Shown piece after piece: positions 12,599-26,046 of a stretch of DNA of 64,000 nt (positions within the stretch are counted from its first letter, which is position 1; each line of letters opens with the position of its first letter). Source of the stretch: Uloborus plumipes. Taxonomy: Eukaryota; Arthropoda; Arachnida; Araneae; Uloboridae. The stretch lies in contig JAXGGA010000072.1 of the NCBI GenBank assembly GCA_038373865.1, forward strand, positions 186,001 through 250,000, in the 5' to 3' direction. The notes beneath the pieces were generated by a model. The model saw only the letters and a list, made by a program, of their open reading frames with translations, searched no databases and was not told the origin of the DNA. The translations under genes and the position numbers were made by a program.

Positions 12599-14710
12599 AC
12601 GAACGAAAGCATGGTGATTTCCCTTTTTTTTTTAAATTTAAATTCTAGTGCACCAGTCTGCGAATGATTCTGCTTGCGCCCCTGCAGATGATGATGTTTC
12701 TGCTTGTTGATGAAGTTTAGTCATTAGTCATCCTTTCTGATAACAAAACAGCCACGATCAAGAAAATTTTGTGAAACTATATAAAAAAATGGCCAGATGG
12801 CCTTATTTGCCTACGTTCACGCACCCATCTTTCAAAAAATGTTATGTTAGTTTTTTTTTCCTTCTGTTTGTAACTCGTTTAAGTTATCCCTCATTTATTA
12901 ACCAGAATCAGCAGAGATTATATGCCGGTATTTTGTTTCACGCAGAGGAATACAGATGACGCAATTTTTGTGTCAATTACAATTGTATGTAAAAAATTAA
13001 TTCACTTGCTTAAAATGCACAACATAAGCCACAGCAGAAAAATCACTCACTAGGGACCAAAAACTTATAATGTAACCCAGATGTGTCCACGAGGGGGTTC
13101 ATCGTGCAGACCACTTCATGGAAATGTTTAAGGGGCTGGGTATTTTACAGGGATTTTGATCTCATTTTAGAGGGTTTCATTCTTGCGGGTGATCCTCACT
13201 ATTTGAAAGGGCCTTGGGAGGGGCACCCTTGAATTCCCCTCCATTGGATATAGTAATTATACAGAGCTGGCATAGATATAGGGGCTATATAGCCCTTAAA
13301 ACGGACATGTATGTATATAGCCACCCCTAGATCATTTTCTATTTTAAAGTATGATTCAAGGATTCTTATACATATACGTGTGTGCCAGTGTCGGATCTTC
13401 GATTTTTCAAATCCGACTAAAATCTTGAAACTGACACCTTTACCCATCTTCCTTCAAGTTTTCACATCAAGTTAAAAAACACACACACGCACAGAAATTG
13501 GGTAATTTTTCCGTAAATTAGAAGTTGTCGCCCATGGCAAGGGCTTGCTCCCCCTAGACCCGGCCCTGATGTGTGTGTGCCTGTTGAGCTTCTCGTGAAA
13601 TGATACAGAACTTTGTTAAGTACAATAATAATAATAATAATAGTGATAACGATTCTAAAAAAAAATCGCAAGTTTTTTCAAGAAAATAATAACGAGGCGT
13701 TTAAACTTTTTTTTTTTTTTTAAATTTTGGAAGAGAACTGGAGTTACCCTCACTGTTTCCTTTGCGAAAAAGAGACAAGTCAAAATAGTATTTAACGGAA
13801 GAAAAGTTTCAGTTTCGTATCGGAATATTTTCCTTATGTAAACTTGTTTACTCACAGTCTAGCGACCCAATAACTCTTTTATCTGTCTAAATAACTCCTT
13901 TTTACTATAAGATTTAAATAAGCTCAAAAGAAAAAAAAAATCTGGTGTTAATGAAATCTAAAATGATGAGTTTTCTTACGCAAATTGTCTCGCTATAAAA
14001 TGCCGTTTTGCATCACTGAATTTCTTTTTGCACTATTAGTCGACGTTTACCTGGCAAAATTACTTTTTTGCTCTATATCATGGGAGCCTGTGGGGGAGTG
14101 CAGTGGCTTTTGGAAAAACAATTTTTTCATTAAAAAAATATTTTATCTGTTTTGATAACAATTTAGAACAATTTTCTAAAAACGAATTAGGCACATAATT
14201 AAAGACAATAAATTAAATTAACTTCATTGTGAACAAAAGACAAATACAAAGTGCATTACAAAAAAACTTATCTGCAGAGGGGGGGAGGGCTAGGGGAAAA
14301 GGGATGCCCTTTCAGCCCCTGCCTTTTAAAGATAAAACTTTATTATTTAAACAAGGACAAACTAAAAACTGGAAGATATTTTTAGAAATCTACCAAGTAC
14401 ATCACGTAAAACATTAATCTCACGTTTATGGCCATCAGCACTGACAGGCTGTGTGCAGTGTGCTCTTTGATCCTCTGGATTTTGAAAATAAAATAAAATT
14501 AATTTTAAAAACTGACATGAAGAAATAGTATTTAAATGTATATTTTTAATCTTTAAATGAAGATTAATGTTAAATAGGTAAAACTAATCTCACTTTAAGC
14601 AAATTACAAAGTGCAAAAATATTGCAACGAATTTGAAAGCAGTAAACGATTAAATAACTTGGCTTCAAAATAATTAATTTAGAAGCATATTAAAATCAAT
14701 ATATATATAT
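12599..14710. other. AT-rich non-coding DNA
   Basis: No host gene seen. Small G-rich stretches (13,200-13,240, 13,540-13,567, 14,277-14,330) and a CCCGGCCCTG motif at about 13,558 look like ends of degraded DNA transposons that I cannot delimit. There is a (AAT)n microsatellite at about 13,623-13,642. Confidence 0.5.
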
Positions 14711-15345
14711 TAGGGATGCACCGATTAATCGACAGTACCGATTAATCGGCCATAATCGGCAGTACCGATTAATCGGCCATAATCGGCCACTTTGCCGATT
14801 ATTAATAATTGGCAAAATCGGGCCGATTAATCTGTCGAAAAAATATTTTTAAAATATTATTCTTTAAAGTATACCTTCACTAAGAAACTGATAAATAATT
14901 TTATTAACAGTAATAATAATCCTCATAGTTGATATAGGTATTTTAATAAATTAATTTTCCTACTTTGAACAAATATACACATACAATGTTGCAACATTTT
15001 TCATGTGGCAATAGTTTTCTCCTTAGCACAGTGCTTATATTGATTTTAATATGTCTTTAAATTAAATATTTATTAATAAATATTTAATTAAAAATATATT
15101 TACGAGTTTAAGATCAATAAAACTCCTAACTTAAATAACTTTAACGAAGATAAAAATACCTTTCGAAATTATCTTTAAAATTTAATATAAAAGAAAAAAT
15201 AAATTGAAAAAAAAAATCTAGTAAAAAATCTAGTAATTTTTTTTTTCTTTTAGTAAATACTTTTTTCGTGAACAAAAATTCTGGGAAAACTTTTAATATT
15301 TCTTTTTCTTTTTTTTTTCAGTTCTACTATACCTCACTTAGTATG
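14711..15345. mobile_element. TAGGGATGCACCGATTAATCGG-type element, copy 1
   Basis: The left end TAGGGATGCACCGATTAATC directly follows a (TA)n run and is succeeded by iterated CCGATTAATCGGCCATAATC motifs. The next sequence (AAATATTAT, TTTAAAGTATA, later CCTCATAGTT) resembles the interior of the better-bounded copy at 23,894-25,083. The right end is not identified; I stop it before the next transposon. Probably hAT superfamily, by analogy. Confidence 0.6.
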
Positions 15346-15356
15346 ATTCTGCTGGG

Positions 15357-17215
15357 CAGGGGTGCGCACAGGGGAGGGGGGATTATGGCGCAAGTTGCGC
15401 CATCAAGATTTTTGGGGGGGATTTTTTAAAACTAATTTATTTGTTTATTTAAATTATTTATTAATTTATTTTTTAATTTAAATTACTTACTGATTTTTTT
15501 CAAATAAAAATTATTCATTAATTTATTTTTTCAATTTAAATTATTCTTTATTTTTATTATTATTATTTTTTATTTATTTATTTATTTGTTGTGTGTGTGT
15601 GTATGTGATTGGAATGTCTGGAAGGGAAAAAAAACGATTCTATTCTGCGCATAATTCTAGCTTTTAAAAAAGTAATAATATATAAAAAATATAATAGTTA
15701 TAAATTTTATAAATAAATCAATAACAAAAATAAATAACTAATATTAAAAAAAAAATAAATAGTACCGTAAAATGGGGTTAATCGGAACACTTTTCAGCTT
15801 TGATTGTAAAAAAAGCAGTTAAAAGATTTTTTTTCAATTTGATTTTCTGGGTAAAAACTTCGGTCTTGCTTTACTTTTGATATTCCAAGCAAATACAAAA
15901 CATTTTAAACAGTTATTATTAAAATATATAGGAAATTATGGGTGTTTCGAATCACCCCGCTGATAGGGGTCAATCGGAACACGTGTTAAAATTTTTATTT
16001 TTTTCCATGAAACCTGTAATAGGTCTCACAAACATGAGTAATATTGATGGGGGAGAACAAGAACAGATAATTACTGTCAAATAAAAGTATAATTTCAATA
16101 CCAGTAAACGTTTATAATTTGTCAAAATTCAAAATAATTTTGAACTTATGAAAAATGAAAAGTAATTTTAAGAAATGCTTTTGAATTAAAATACAAAGAT
16201 TTAACACGAATGGAAGTCACTCATGTCGTCCACAAATATGTACTTGTCCTTAAAACTAGCAATTGTGACTTGGTTTAAGTTTTTTCATAGCATCTTCTGG
16301 GATGATCTCTGCCTTTTCTTTAGTTTGTTAAAATCTCTGGGTTTCGGGGATTGTCCTGAAAGATTTTTTCGCTTATTCATCACTGTCTTTGTGCTTGCCT
16401 TTTAGCTATATAATGTCTATATGACTTTCCCCTCGTATTTTAAATAAAAAGAAGTCTCCCGGAGAAAAAATCTTATGAAATTTGAAACTTTTTGTCATTC
16501 TAAGATCTAGTTGCTCACGAGAAGGAATAAACAGTAATAAATCCTTGTCTTTGTCTTGATTAGAGGAATTGGGGTTAGAATCTTGATTTTTCAAACAGTT
16601 TCCTTCAAATAAGTTTGAATTGGAACAACAGAACAAAGTGTTCCGATTCACCCCGCAATTTTTTTTCCTGTGGCATTTTTCATAATTCTTTATTTTTAGG
16701 ACACAATTTATAAAAAATGTAAATTCTAATGTGGTATTCTGTTGTTCAGATACACGTATAATTGAAACATACCACTCTTAGGTTTAAAATATAAGAAGGT
16801 TTGTTCTTGCATATGAAGTTTTGCAGTCTATGAAAATATGATGTTTTCTGGCATTCCACGTACAGCCCTCCTTAGAAGCCAGTTGCGTTGCCAGATTGAC
16901 AAAAGTAATTTTTTCCTACTTCCTATGATCTTACCTTTCTAAAAAAAAAAATAATGGCGAAAAATACCCAATAGTATATTTATGAAGAATTTCTTTGTTT
17001 GGTCTGGAAGTTTTGTTCCGATTGACCCCGCTGTTCCTATACACCCCATTTTACGGTATTAAAAAAAAATAATATTAAAAAAATAAATAAATAATGGTTT
17101 AAAAATAATAATAATAAAAAAGGGTAAAAAAAATAAAATAAAAAGCACAGGGTGGTTGTGAAAATTTTTGGGGGGGAATTTGCGCCATTGAGCTTGGGGG
17201 GGATGGGCACCCCTG
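15357..17215. mobile_element. hAT-type transposon carrying a nested element
   Basis: The ends CAGGGGTGCGCA (15,357) and TGGGCACCCCTG (ending 17,215) are inverted repeats with one mismatch, and GGCGCAA/TTGCGCC motifs sit inside both ends. The flanking 8-mers CTGCTGGG (15,349-15,356) and CTGCTGTG (17,216-17,223) match at 7 of 8, the hAT signature. The hAT part itself is only about 570 bp, AT-rich and non-coding; the rest is the insertion at 15,765-17,056. Confidence 0.8.
15765..17056 (-). mobile_element. TA-target DNA transposon, pogo-like remnant, nested
   Basis: The inverted ends CCGTAAAATGGGG and CCCCATTTTACGG are each flanked by TA (15,763-15,764 and 17,057-17,058). On the minus strand, 16,651-16,406 encodes an 81-residue frame ending PGDFFLFKIRGESHIDII. 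This resembles the GDF-LIK C-terminal segment seen in some pogo/CENP-B-like transposases; past the stop a degraded continuation includes IPEDAMKKL. That assignment is tentative. Motifs of the form TTCCGATTNACCCC recur at about 15,777, 15,948-15,985, 16,640 and 17,014, the second of them as a hairpin. Confidence 0.7.
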
Positions 17216-17223
17216 CTGCTGTG

Positions 17224-17695
17224 GATCATAAGAGTAACTATTTTATATTGGATATTTCAATAACTACTTTTACCAACAAAAATAGCAATTAAATCTTCAA
17301 CCAAAGTAAGAATTTAATTATTTAAAATAGCCCATCTTCTAATCCTTTTTTCCCTTTTCATCGGAATGAAACATTTACAGCTTTGTTTTCAAATATTCTA
17401 AACTGGTTATTTTAACTTCATCCATTTTAGCAACTTTACTTTTAGAAAATTTAACAGTTATAGGGCAGTCAGACCAGTGAATAAACACTTAAACACTATT
17501 TCATTTTCATAAACTTATGTCACTAAAAACTACTATTTGGCGCATAACATAAAGAGTATTTTTATTCATATGTATAACGATTAGCAAAAAACGAGAGAGT
17601 TCTTATGATTCCGAGATTCATTAGGTGGTTTAAATGGAAAAAAAAGTTTCCTAACTCAGCAAATGAACACCCCCCACCAGCTGACAAGCACATTT
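17224..17695. other. AT-rich non-coding DNA
   Basis: Nothing recognisable. Confidence 0.5.
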
Positions 17696-18025
17696 CACTG
17701 TAAAAAATAAAGGTTGTTTATCTAATTTTATGGCAACAAACTTTAAAAATTGCCAATTTTACAGTAATAAACTGTAAAATTTCTAATTTTACACTAATAA
17801 GCTGTAAAATTGCTAATTTTATAGTTTTAAACTGGAACCTCTGCTGCCGGAATAAAACTGTTGTTTTTACAGTATAACAATTTTGTGGTAATAAACTAAA
17901 ATTCCTGCTTTACAGTAATAAACTGTAAAATTGCTAATTTTAGTTTATTACTGTGCATTTTACAATTTTAAACTGGTACCTATACTGCCAGTATTACACT
18001 AAAAACAACTTTATATTTTGCAGTG
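17696..18025. mobile_element. CACTG/CAGTG MITE family, copy 1
   Basis: The ends CACTGTAAAAAATA and TATTTTGCAGTG are inverted. The interior is built from repeated CTGTAAAATTGCTAATTTTA / CAGTAATAAACTGTAAAA modules, then TTTTAAACTGG and GCCAGTATTACACT. Seven other copies are present in the window. The TA flanks are mutated here. Confidence 0.85.
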
Positions 18026-19167
18026 TGCATTAAAAAATTTTTAATTAAAAAAAATCATTTCATTAAAAACAAAACTATCTGGAACCTTATTGTTTTAAAG
18101 CAAGTTTAGATCTGTTCATTCACTGTGTGGGATCCGAAGGGGGTCATTTACTTGTAGGTTTACCGTAGATCTTATTTAAGATCCATAGTTGAAAATGACA
18201 GTAATGACATCCTTTTTGAATGGAAGATGACATTTTCGCTCTGTTTACCATTTTATACTTTTCGCTTGCTGAGAAATTTCAACAAATACTCCAAAAAAGT
18301 TACTTCTGCAGTAAAATCACATACATTCTACAATTGTTTCAAATCAGAGGGTGCCTTTGTTGACTCGCCAAATGCCTAGCATGTTTGGCGCTGTTGGCGC
18401 TGCCATAGCATTTGCTCGACAACCCATGGGCACTCGGGGTGAAAAGGAAGAAGAGTTGGATAGTCGATATATTGAATGTGTCTCCGCGTGTGCGTATGTG
18501 CGTGTATGCTTTTGAGCGTGTGTACAGAGAGAGCGCATAGGTCTGTATTGGGGAGGGCAGCAGGGGTTGGTCATAGCAATATACGAAGGCTGTGATTTGT
18601 TGGCCGAAGCACTTTCTTCTCAGCTACGGCAATAAATTTTAGTGTCTTTCGTCTTTCTTGTTTCTTCTTCGTTTCCTTAGTTGCTTCTTGACTCTAAACT
18701 ATCACGGTGGAAAAAGAGAGAGTCAATAAAAATAAGTTCAACTATCCTGTTTTTCACTAAAATGAGTAATTTTTATTTTTAGAACATTTGTCATCGGAAA
18801 TACTGTTTCTACTCCGTTTCAAATAGAGTAGAAATCAAGCTGCTGCCACAGTGCTTGATATTTTTTCTCAATTTCACTTAAGTGGTTCATGATTCGAAGA
18901 ATAAAATTCCACTTTAAACAAAATTAAAAGCAAATAAATTAAATTTATTGGTGACGATATTTTAAGAGAAAGGAAAAAAAAAACTTAGAAGGGTTCCACT
19001 CGAAATCAATGCAACGGTTGAAATGGTTGTGGAATTTAAAGTTTACCGAAAAAAAAAATATACCGTAAGCGCTCAGTGGAAAGCTTTAATCAAACGATAA
19101 ATCAATAAGAATGGGTTTCATATATATCAACTGAAGTAAAGGAAAATTCGAGAAAATTCAACTTCAA
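18026..19167. other. non-coding DNA with a less AT-rich patch
   Basis: No gene recognised. About 18,340-18,620 is less AT-rich and contains TG/GTGTGCGTATGTGCGTGT-type alternation. It could be unique regulatory DNA, with only weak support. Confidence 0.4.
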
Positions 19168-19715
19168 AGGTAGAAAGAATGCTTCTATAACAGCAGAAAC
19201 GTTTTGAGCGAGCACATGAAATTGTGCTGTTAAAGACAACGTTCACGACTGAAGATTTACAAAAAAAAAAATAAATAAATAAATAAATAAATAAATTCCA
19301 GAAAAAGAAAAATAAATAAAATAAAGGTACTCAATGTCACCGGCTGATATCTTGTGAGTCATAATTTAAAATCTGGCGAAATTTTGTTTAGTCTACGTTT
19401 CTGCGTATAACTAACTTAAAAGAAAACTTTTCAAAAGATTTTTTTCAAAATGTTCTTTCTGAAATTAAAAAAACAAAGCTAGTTTTAATGCTTCTCAAAC
19501 GGCAGCAGTGTTTTTCAAGAACACATGAAATTTCGTTGCTAGTGAAAAGCACTCGACTGAAGATGAAAAAGATTATGTCATCATATAGTTGATAGCTTGT
19601 GAACCATAATTTTTTTACAAAAGGATATTTTGCTGACCGAATACATCTGCGTGTAATTACCTTTCTGAAAACTACTCTAAAATAATTCTAAAATGTTTTT
19701 TTTTCTAAATTAAAA
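19168..19715. repeat. diverged tandem duplication, about 312-bp period
   Basis: Unit 1 anchor AATGCTTCTATAACAGCAG (about 19,177) corresponds to AATGCTTCTCAAACGGCAGC (about 19,488). Both continue with GAACACATGAAATT-like words, CGACTGAAGAT, GATA(T/G)CTTGTGA and TCTGCGT(A/G)TAA. An AAAT microsatellite at about 19,270-19,300 interrupts unit 1. Confidence 0.7.
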
Positions 19716-20519
19716 GGTATAATCAGTAAACTTTCCCAAGGAATTGAATTAGGAGAGATTAAACTGAATTCTTAGAAGTTCGTCAAATGTGTGTTATATG
19801 AGGTGTGGTCAAATGAAAAGGAGACCGAATTACATTAAAGGAAAGTTAAATGTTAATTCCACATTTCGAGTTTCTGTCAAACAGTTCAACAGTAAATAAT
19901 CGCCGTTGGCAGTTATAATGAATTTTAAAATTAATAAGGATAATATAATTGTATAAATATGTAACAATTATCCCAATTGAATGTCAAAGTATTCATAATT
20001 TCATTTTATAACGGTTTTGGTTTAATATCTCATAGTTCAGCTTTTAATATACCAAATTTAAAATGATCAGTTGAGTATCTGATGCAATTAAGACTACTGC
20101 ATGTCTCGATTAAACTAAAAAAATAATAACAATAACAAAAACTAAAGCCATTGAATAAACTTTCTCACGATTCAGTCATCAAACTCTATCCAAAACGACA
20201 TCCGTAAAAAAGAAAACTAAAGTTTAAAAGATTCTTGGAAAAATGCGAAAGGGATTTAAGTACTCCGGATTCCTCCTCTGAGGAAATTTTCTGCAAAAAT
20301 TGAGCACAATCAAAATTCTTTACTGTGAAAGAAGTTTTCTCAAGAGACGCGCACTCGTTCTATGATTGTAGTTTTTTTTCTTCTAATAGCGCTTTTAGGA
20401 CAAAAAGATAGCTCACATAAATTAAACTGTTTAGGTATTGTAACTTAGATATAAAATTTTTATTGGAAGAATGTGAAATATTTAGGAGCAGATAATTAAA
20501 AAATTGGCGAAATTGAGTT
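19716..20519. other. AT-rich non-coding DNA
   Basis: Nothing recognisable. Confidence 0.5.
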
Positions 20520-21220
20520 GTGTTAACGAATATAATAATATTTAACGAATATAATCTAAACGCTTAGCGACAAAACGCCTTTTAACTTGATAAAGCAAAG
20601 TTACTATAGCTTAGACTTCAATAAGGAAATAAATGTATAAATAAATAAACTTTGCTTAAAAATAAAATAAATCGTAAAACTAAATGACTTCAACCTTTTT
20701 TGACTAACAGAACGTAAAACATTTTAAAGAGAAAATATGCAATTATATAAAACCGAGTTGTTGTTACTACGAATGCAATATAAACTTTTTAACGGTGTTT
20801 ATTTTTTAAACTTGATAAAACAGAACCACTGTAGCTTAGACTACGATTTAAAAAACTGCTTCGGAAAAGAAAATCTAAATATGTATGAAACTGAGTCATT
20901 GCTACTTGACTTCCATATTTTTCTTCTTTATTTTCTTTTCTTTCTTTTTTCTTTTTTTACGAGCAGAATGCAAAAATCTTTTAAAAAGAATACAAACTGA
21001 TAAGCCGAGTTACTTTAATTACGATTGCAATGTTTAACGAATGGAATATAACCTCTTAAGCGATAAATTTGTTTTAGTAATTCAACCATAGTTAGACTAC
21101 AATGTAAAGAAACTGCTTAAAAGAGGAATTCTCAAAAATTCTGAGTTATTGTCACCTCACATCCATACTTTTTTACGAACAGAATGAAAACTCTTTAAAA
21201 AGAGAAAATATACAATCCGG
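20520..21220. repeat. diverged tandem triplication, about 225-260 bp units
   Basis: Three successive units carry AACTTGATAAA(G/A)CA...TAGCTTAGACT (about 20,585 and 20,810; degraded at about 21,072). Each also has a GAACAGAATG/GAGCAGAATG/ACAGAACGT motif, then CTTTAAAAAGAGAAAATATRCAA and (A/G)CCGAGTT. No frame is kept, so this is non-coding tandem DNA. Confidence 0.7.
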
Positions 21221-23142
21221 AAAAAGAGTTACCAAAACCTAGCCAGCACTTTTAAATAAAAACTGCAAAATTTCATAGAAAATTGTAAAAATAATAAAGT
21301 TGATTTATTGCAGCAGACAATTTTGAAAATTGAATATTTGATATTTTAAAGACTTGTATGTGGTTGTTATGGAACTGAATTTTTTAAACGTTTAAGTATG
21401 ATTTTATAAAATGTTTTGAGGTATTAAATGATACAATTTATGTAATCCTCACAGAATTATATCCTTTTTGAAATGTTATTTTCCAAAATCCAACTAAAAC
21501 TTTTTCCAAACATTAGTAATAACAAATTACTTTCCAAATGTGTTTTGATGTAACTGAAAATTTCAAACAATGGATATTAAACAAATAATCGTTTATATCT
21601 AACTTGCATATTGCAAAGCATGCAAAATTTAATTCCCGAGAGCATGGACTTTTTTTTTTTAATCTTTATTTGTCTTTTTTTTTTTTTTTTACATTTATCG
21701 GATTACATGCTGCTGTAGTATTATGACTTAGCGTACCATTTGTTCAAGAGATTATCGACGTAAAGTAAATGAAATTTTGCAAAAATGAGAATTTAAAAAA
21801 TAGATTAAAGGGAAAATATGTATATCTCATCTCTATTGCAATCAGTAAGAGCTTTCATGAAATCATTAGAAGTATTAATGTAAATAAAATGCAGTGATAT
21901 ATCTGTATTTTATTTCCTAAAAATGTAGTTTTCACACTGCTGTTAATTGGGATAGTTAATGTTCATTCAAAAATTCCATTTTCATTAATGTCAATTAAAA
22001 CCCCATATGGCAGCTATATTGTATGGTTAATGTATATTTTAGAGTTCTCTTTTAATTTATACAAATTTAGGTTTCATACAGAAGCTAATAATTGATATAA
22101 ATTTAATAATACAAGTCAGTTAATTGCATCTATTTTTGACTGCGATTAAACTCTTGACCATGCATTACACCCAATTTCCTGCCTAGATTGCTTATGGGTT
22201 CGATACAAGCATTAAGCCATTAAACATATAATAAAGGCATTAGCTTAACTATACAAAATAGTTCTTTTCATCGTATTAACAGTGAAAAATAAATTACAGA
22301 ATAAACAAAATAGAAATAAACTGCATACAATGCAAAGGTACAACCATGTTGAAGAATTATTTCCATAAAATATTTTAGGATTATTACATGTGACTGAACA
22401 GAACACTTGGAGTAGTTTTATCATTAGCTTTTGTTCGATAAATACAAGCAAAACAAGTCCATCACAGTTAATTTGTTGCTCATCCTTGAATTATTTTCTT
22501 TAAAACTATTAACTTAAAATTTTTTATGCAAATCTTATGTCATTCTCTACTTTTGTTACCAAATAAATCATACTCATCTTGTTTTATTTGTTTTTAATTA
22601 CCAAAGCTGTAAAGTTTACTCTAAATGTCCAGCTTCGTCTCACGGAATAGCCCTTTAGCTAACTTTCATCTTATGAGACTGCCTGAGTGAAAACGAAAAC
22701 TGCGAGCGACAGTGCAGCCTGAATGGTTGCTTCACTGTGTAGTTCCAATATGTGCAAAGAAACGCCCTTGCCGCACTTTAAACTGTTGCGACGGATTCGA
22801 TTCACAGCATTTCCCTCCATGCCATGAAAAAGAGGGAGTGTTTCTTTATTGCTTTTCTCTCCCTTTTTTAATGCATTAAGATCTCTTTCCTAAATTCTGT
22901 TCTGGAAAATCACTTATATGTTGTGCAAATTTCGTAGCTTTGTAATTACTGAAACCCGGTATATTTTTAAGGCCTGAACGCGTTTTTTCACGCAATAAAA
23001 ATCGAAATTACTACTCAGAAATCTTGGTAAGCGTATTTTCAAGCATTATATTTTCAATAAAAATTTCATTGTGTAGAATTGGGGGGGGGGGGGGGTGAGA
23101 ACGTGAGGATTCCGTAATATATTACAGTTGACGGTTTTATGT
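21221..23142. other. AT-rich non-coding DNA
   Basis: No gene seen. About 22,660-22,860 is less AT-rich and free of obvious repeats, a weak regulatory candidate. A G16 run is at about 23,080. Confidence 0.45.
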
Positions 23143-23203
23143 GTGTATATATATATATATATATTATACTATATTATATATATATATATATAATATATAT
23201 ATA
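23143..23203. repeat. (TA)n microsatellite, left flank of foldback
   Basis: Nearly pure TA tract with few interruptions, abutting the foldback element that follows; the same type of tract resumes on its right. Confidence 0.9.
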
Positions 23204-23852
23204 CAGGGTGTCCACTCCTATCGTGGACCAATAGCTAATTTCTAAACCGTTAGAGATAAGCATATAGTTTATTTAGGAAAAAATCTCCAAATTACGAAAG
23301 GAATTTTGGGTCTATTCAATGTTTTTCAAAAAATCAAATTTTGAAAGAGTTACGAAATTTAAATTTTTATACAGCCCCCCAGTCCTATCAATCATATTTA
23401 GTAAAACATTCTTGACACTGTAACTGTTTAAAACTAAAAAAAAATCACTCTTCTACCACAAAAATTGACCGAGTTATGACGTTTTGAAAAATCAAGATTT
23501 TGAATGATTTCGCATACGGTCCCTCGAGCGATCTCTCGATGACGTCATGAAATAATGCAAAATCTTGATTTTTCAAAACGTCATAACTCGGTCAATTTTT
23601 GTCGTAGAAGAGTGATTTTTTTTTAGTTTTAAACGTTACAGTGTCAAGAATGTTTTACTAAATATGATTGATAGGACTGGGGGGCTGTATAAAAATTTAA
23701 ATTTCGTAACTCTTTCAAAATTTGATTTTTTGAAAAACATTGAATAGACCCAAAATTCCTTTCGTAATTTGGAGATTTTTTCCAAAATAAACTATATGCT
23801 TATCTCTAACGGTTAAGAAATTAGCTATTGGTCCACGATAGGAGTGGACACC

Positions 23853-23855
<3 letters not shown>
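23204..23855. mobile_element. 652-bp near-perfect foldback element (CAGGGTGTCC ends)
   Basis: The element begins CAGGGTGTCCACTCCTATCG and ends with its exact complement, and its two arms of about 300 bp are almost identical throughout. Both arms contain AAATCTCCAAATTACGAAAG, CCCCCCAGTCCTATCAATCA and TCATAACTCGGTCAATTTT (or complement). A short centre at about 23,500-23,565 includes GATGACGTCATG. TA dinucleotides flank it, within (TA)n. The TIR and TA target are compatible with a Tc1/mariner-type non-autonomous element. No reading frame. Confidence 0.9.

Positions 23856-23893
<38 letters not shown>
23856..23893. repeat. (TA)n microsatellite between two transposons
   Basis: Pure TA tract separating the foldback from the hAT-like element. 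Confidence 0.9.
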
Positions 23894-23895
<2 letters not shown>

Positions 23896-25083
23896 GGATG
23901 CACCGATTAATCGGCCATAATCGGTAAAATGATGCCGATTAATCGGCAGAAAAAATATTTTTTAAATATTATGTTTTAAAGTATAATTTTACCAAGAAAT
24001 TTTGATAAGCAATATTATCAACTGTAAATAAGTAATTTTCTGCAATCTTTACTAGAACATGTAGTATGAAAGTGTACAGAATAAATACAAAACAAATAGT
24101 TCATACAGTGCATAAAACTGAATTCAATATTAAAAGATAACCCTCACGGCTGATATTCATATGACTCTATTAGGAATAATTAAATTCTTGAACTTTTAAA
24201 TTGGAATACAAAAACATGAGTATTTCATTTTATTTATAATTAGTCAAATTATGGTCTAAATAAAATTACTTTATATGTGCCTTGAAAAAGAAACTAAGAT
24301 GAAAAATTTTATAAACAAGAACTATTTTTTTCAAACAAACGTGCAACACGTAGCTGGAAAGTGTAAAAAGTAAAAATAAAATAAATTCCAAGAACGAAAT
24401 ATATGAAAAAAAAAATAATCCTCACAGTTATTATAAATTTTTTAGTTAATTTTTCTGTTTTGAATAAATGCACACATAAGGACAATTTTGCTATACTATT
24501 TTTATGTGTCAACACTTTTTTTCTTATCATAAAGCTTTTTCAAAACCTCTAATTTTCACAAAGAATAAGTCTTGAATTTAGTGGCTTCTAATAATTGAAA
24601 AATAAATTTGAATTGAAAGATCTCCTAAATTAGAGTTCTCACACCAAAGCCTCCCCTATTTTTTCTTTTTTTAATGTCATGTCTAGTTACCATAATTAAC
24701 AACGTGTTAAATATGTTATGCGTGAAGGTAATTTTATTAACAATAATATTGATTCAAAGGTTTAAAAATTGGTTTACTGAACTTGGATAAAAATTGAAAT
24801 TATTTTGGGAGAGTTAGGAATTTTTTTTTTCTCAAAAAAAAAGTAGTAACTATTTCTAAAATCGGAATCGCAAAAGAAAGAAAAAGAAAAAAATAATAGA
24901 AAACAGTGATGATGATATTGGTAGTATTAAAAATAATCATTTTGAATTATTAAAAAAAGTGCGGGGCATTGGGTCGAGTTACTCGGTCCGATTCTCACAA
25001 ATAGCCGATTATTTTTTTTCTTTTGATGAGTGTACGGTTTTAATCTAGTGATCGACCAATTTGCTTATCGGTGCTATTCCCTC
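23894..25083. mobile_element. TAGGGATGCACCGATTAATCGG-type hAT-like element, copy 2
   Basis: The left end TTAGGGATGCACCGATTAAT and right end (about 25,050-25,083, reverse complement TGAGGGAATAGCACCGATAA) are imperfect inverted repeats. Both lie directly against (TA)n tracts, which hides the target duplication. The interior is AT-rich with no transposase frame. Related to the element at 14,711. Confidence 0.7.
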
Positions 25084-25504
<421 letters not shown>

Positions 25505-26046
25505 AATATGTCTGCTACCAGTTTCAAAGAGCTGCCACAGGAGCCTTTTGACCTGTGTGGTGAAGTCTATTTTTCTGTTCTATATGATTCTTCAACTACT
25601 TTGTTTATAAATAAATATATATATTTCTTTGGCTTGTTTGTTTGTTTGTTTAAATATTCTATAGCTTAAAAATTGAAATATTTCACACATCTTTTTGCTC
25701 TGCCATCCTTCTCTTCATCGGTAAGGAATTAGTTGTGTTCAATTTATAAAGTTGGTAATTCAGTTAGTTATTAAGTTAGTAATTTATAATTATTACGGTT
25801 TTTGTGATATTTTCATCCAGCCAGAAGGACTGACATTCCTCTAAAAACTGTCAAGAAGTATTTTTGAGTCTTAAAAGGAAAAAAACTCTAGCTACTTCTC
25901 TGACAGTAAATAAATTGCAAGTTGGGGAATTTCTGTATATGGTTCTGGCCACTTGATTCGCTAGAAAAAAAATACCTAAGATTAAATAAATAAATAAATG
26001 AGGTATACTTTTTTAAATCACAACTTTGGACTATTACCAACTCAAC
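25505..26046. other. AT-rich non-coding DNA
   Basis: Nothing recognisable. Confidence 0.5.
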
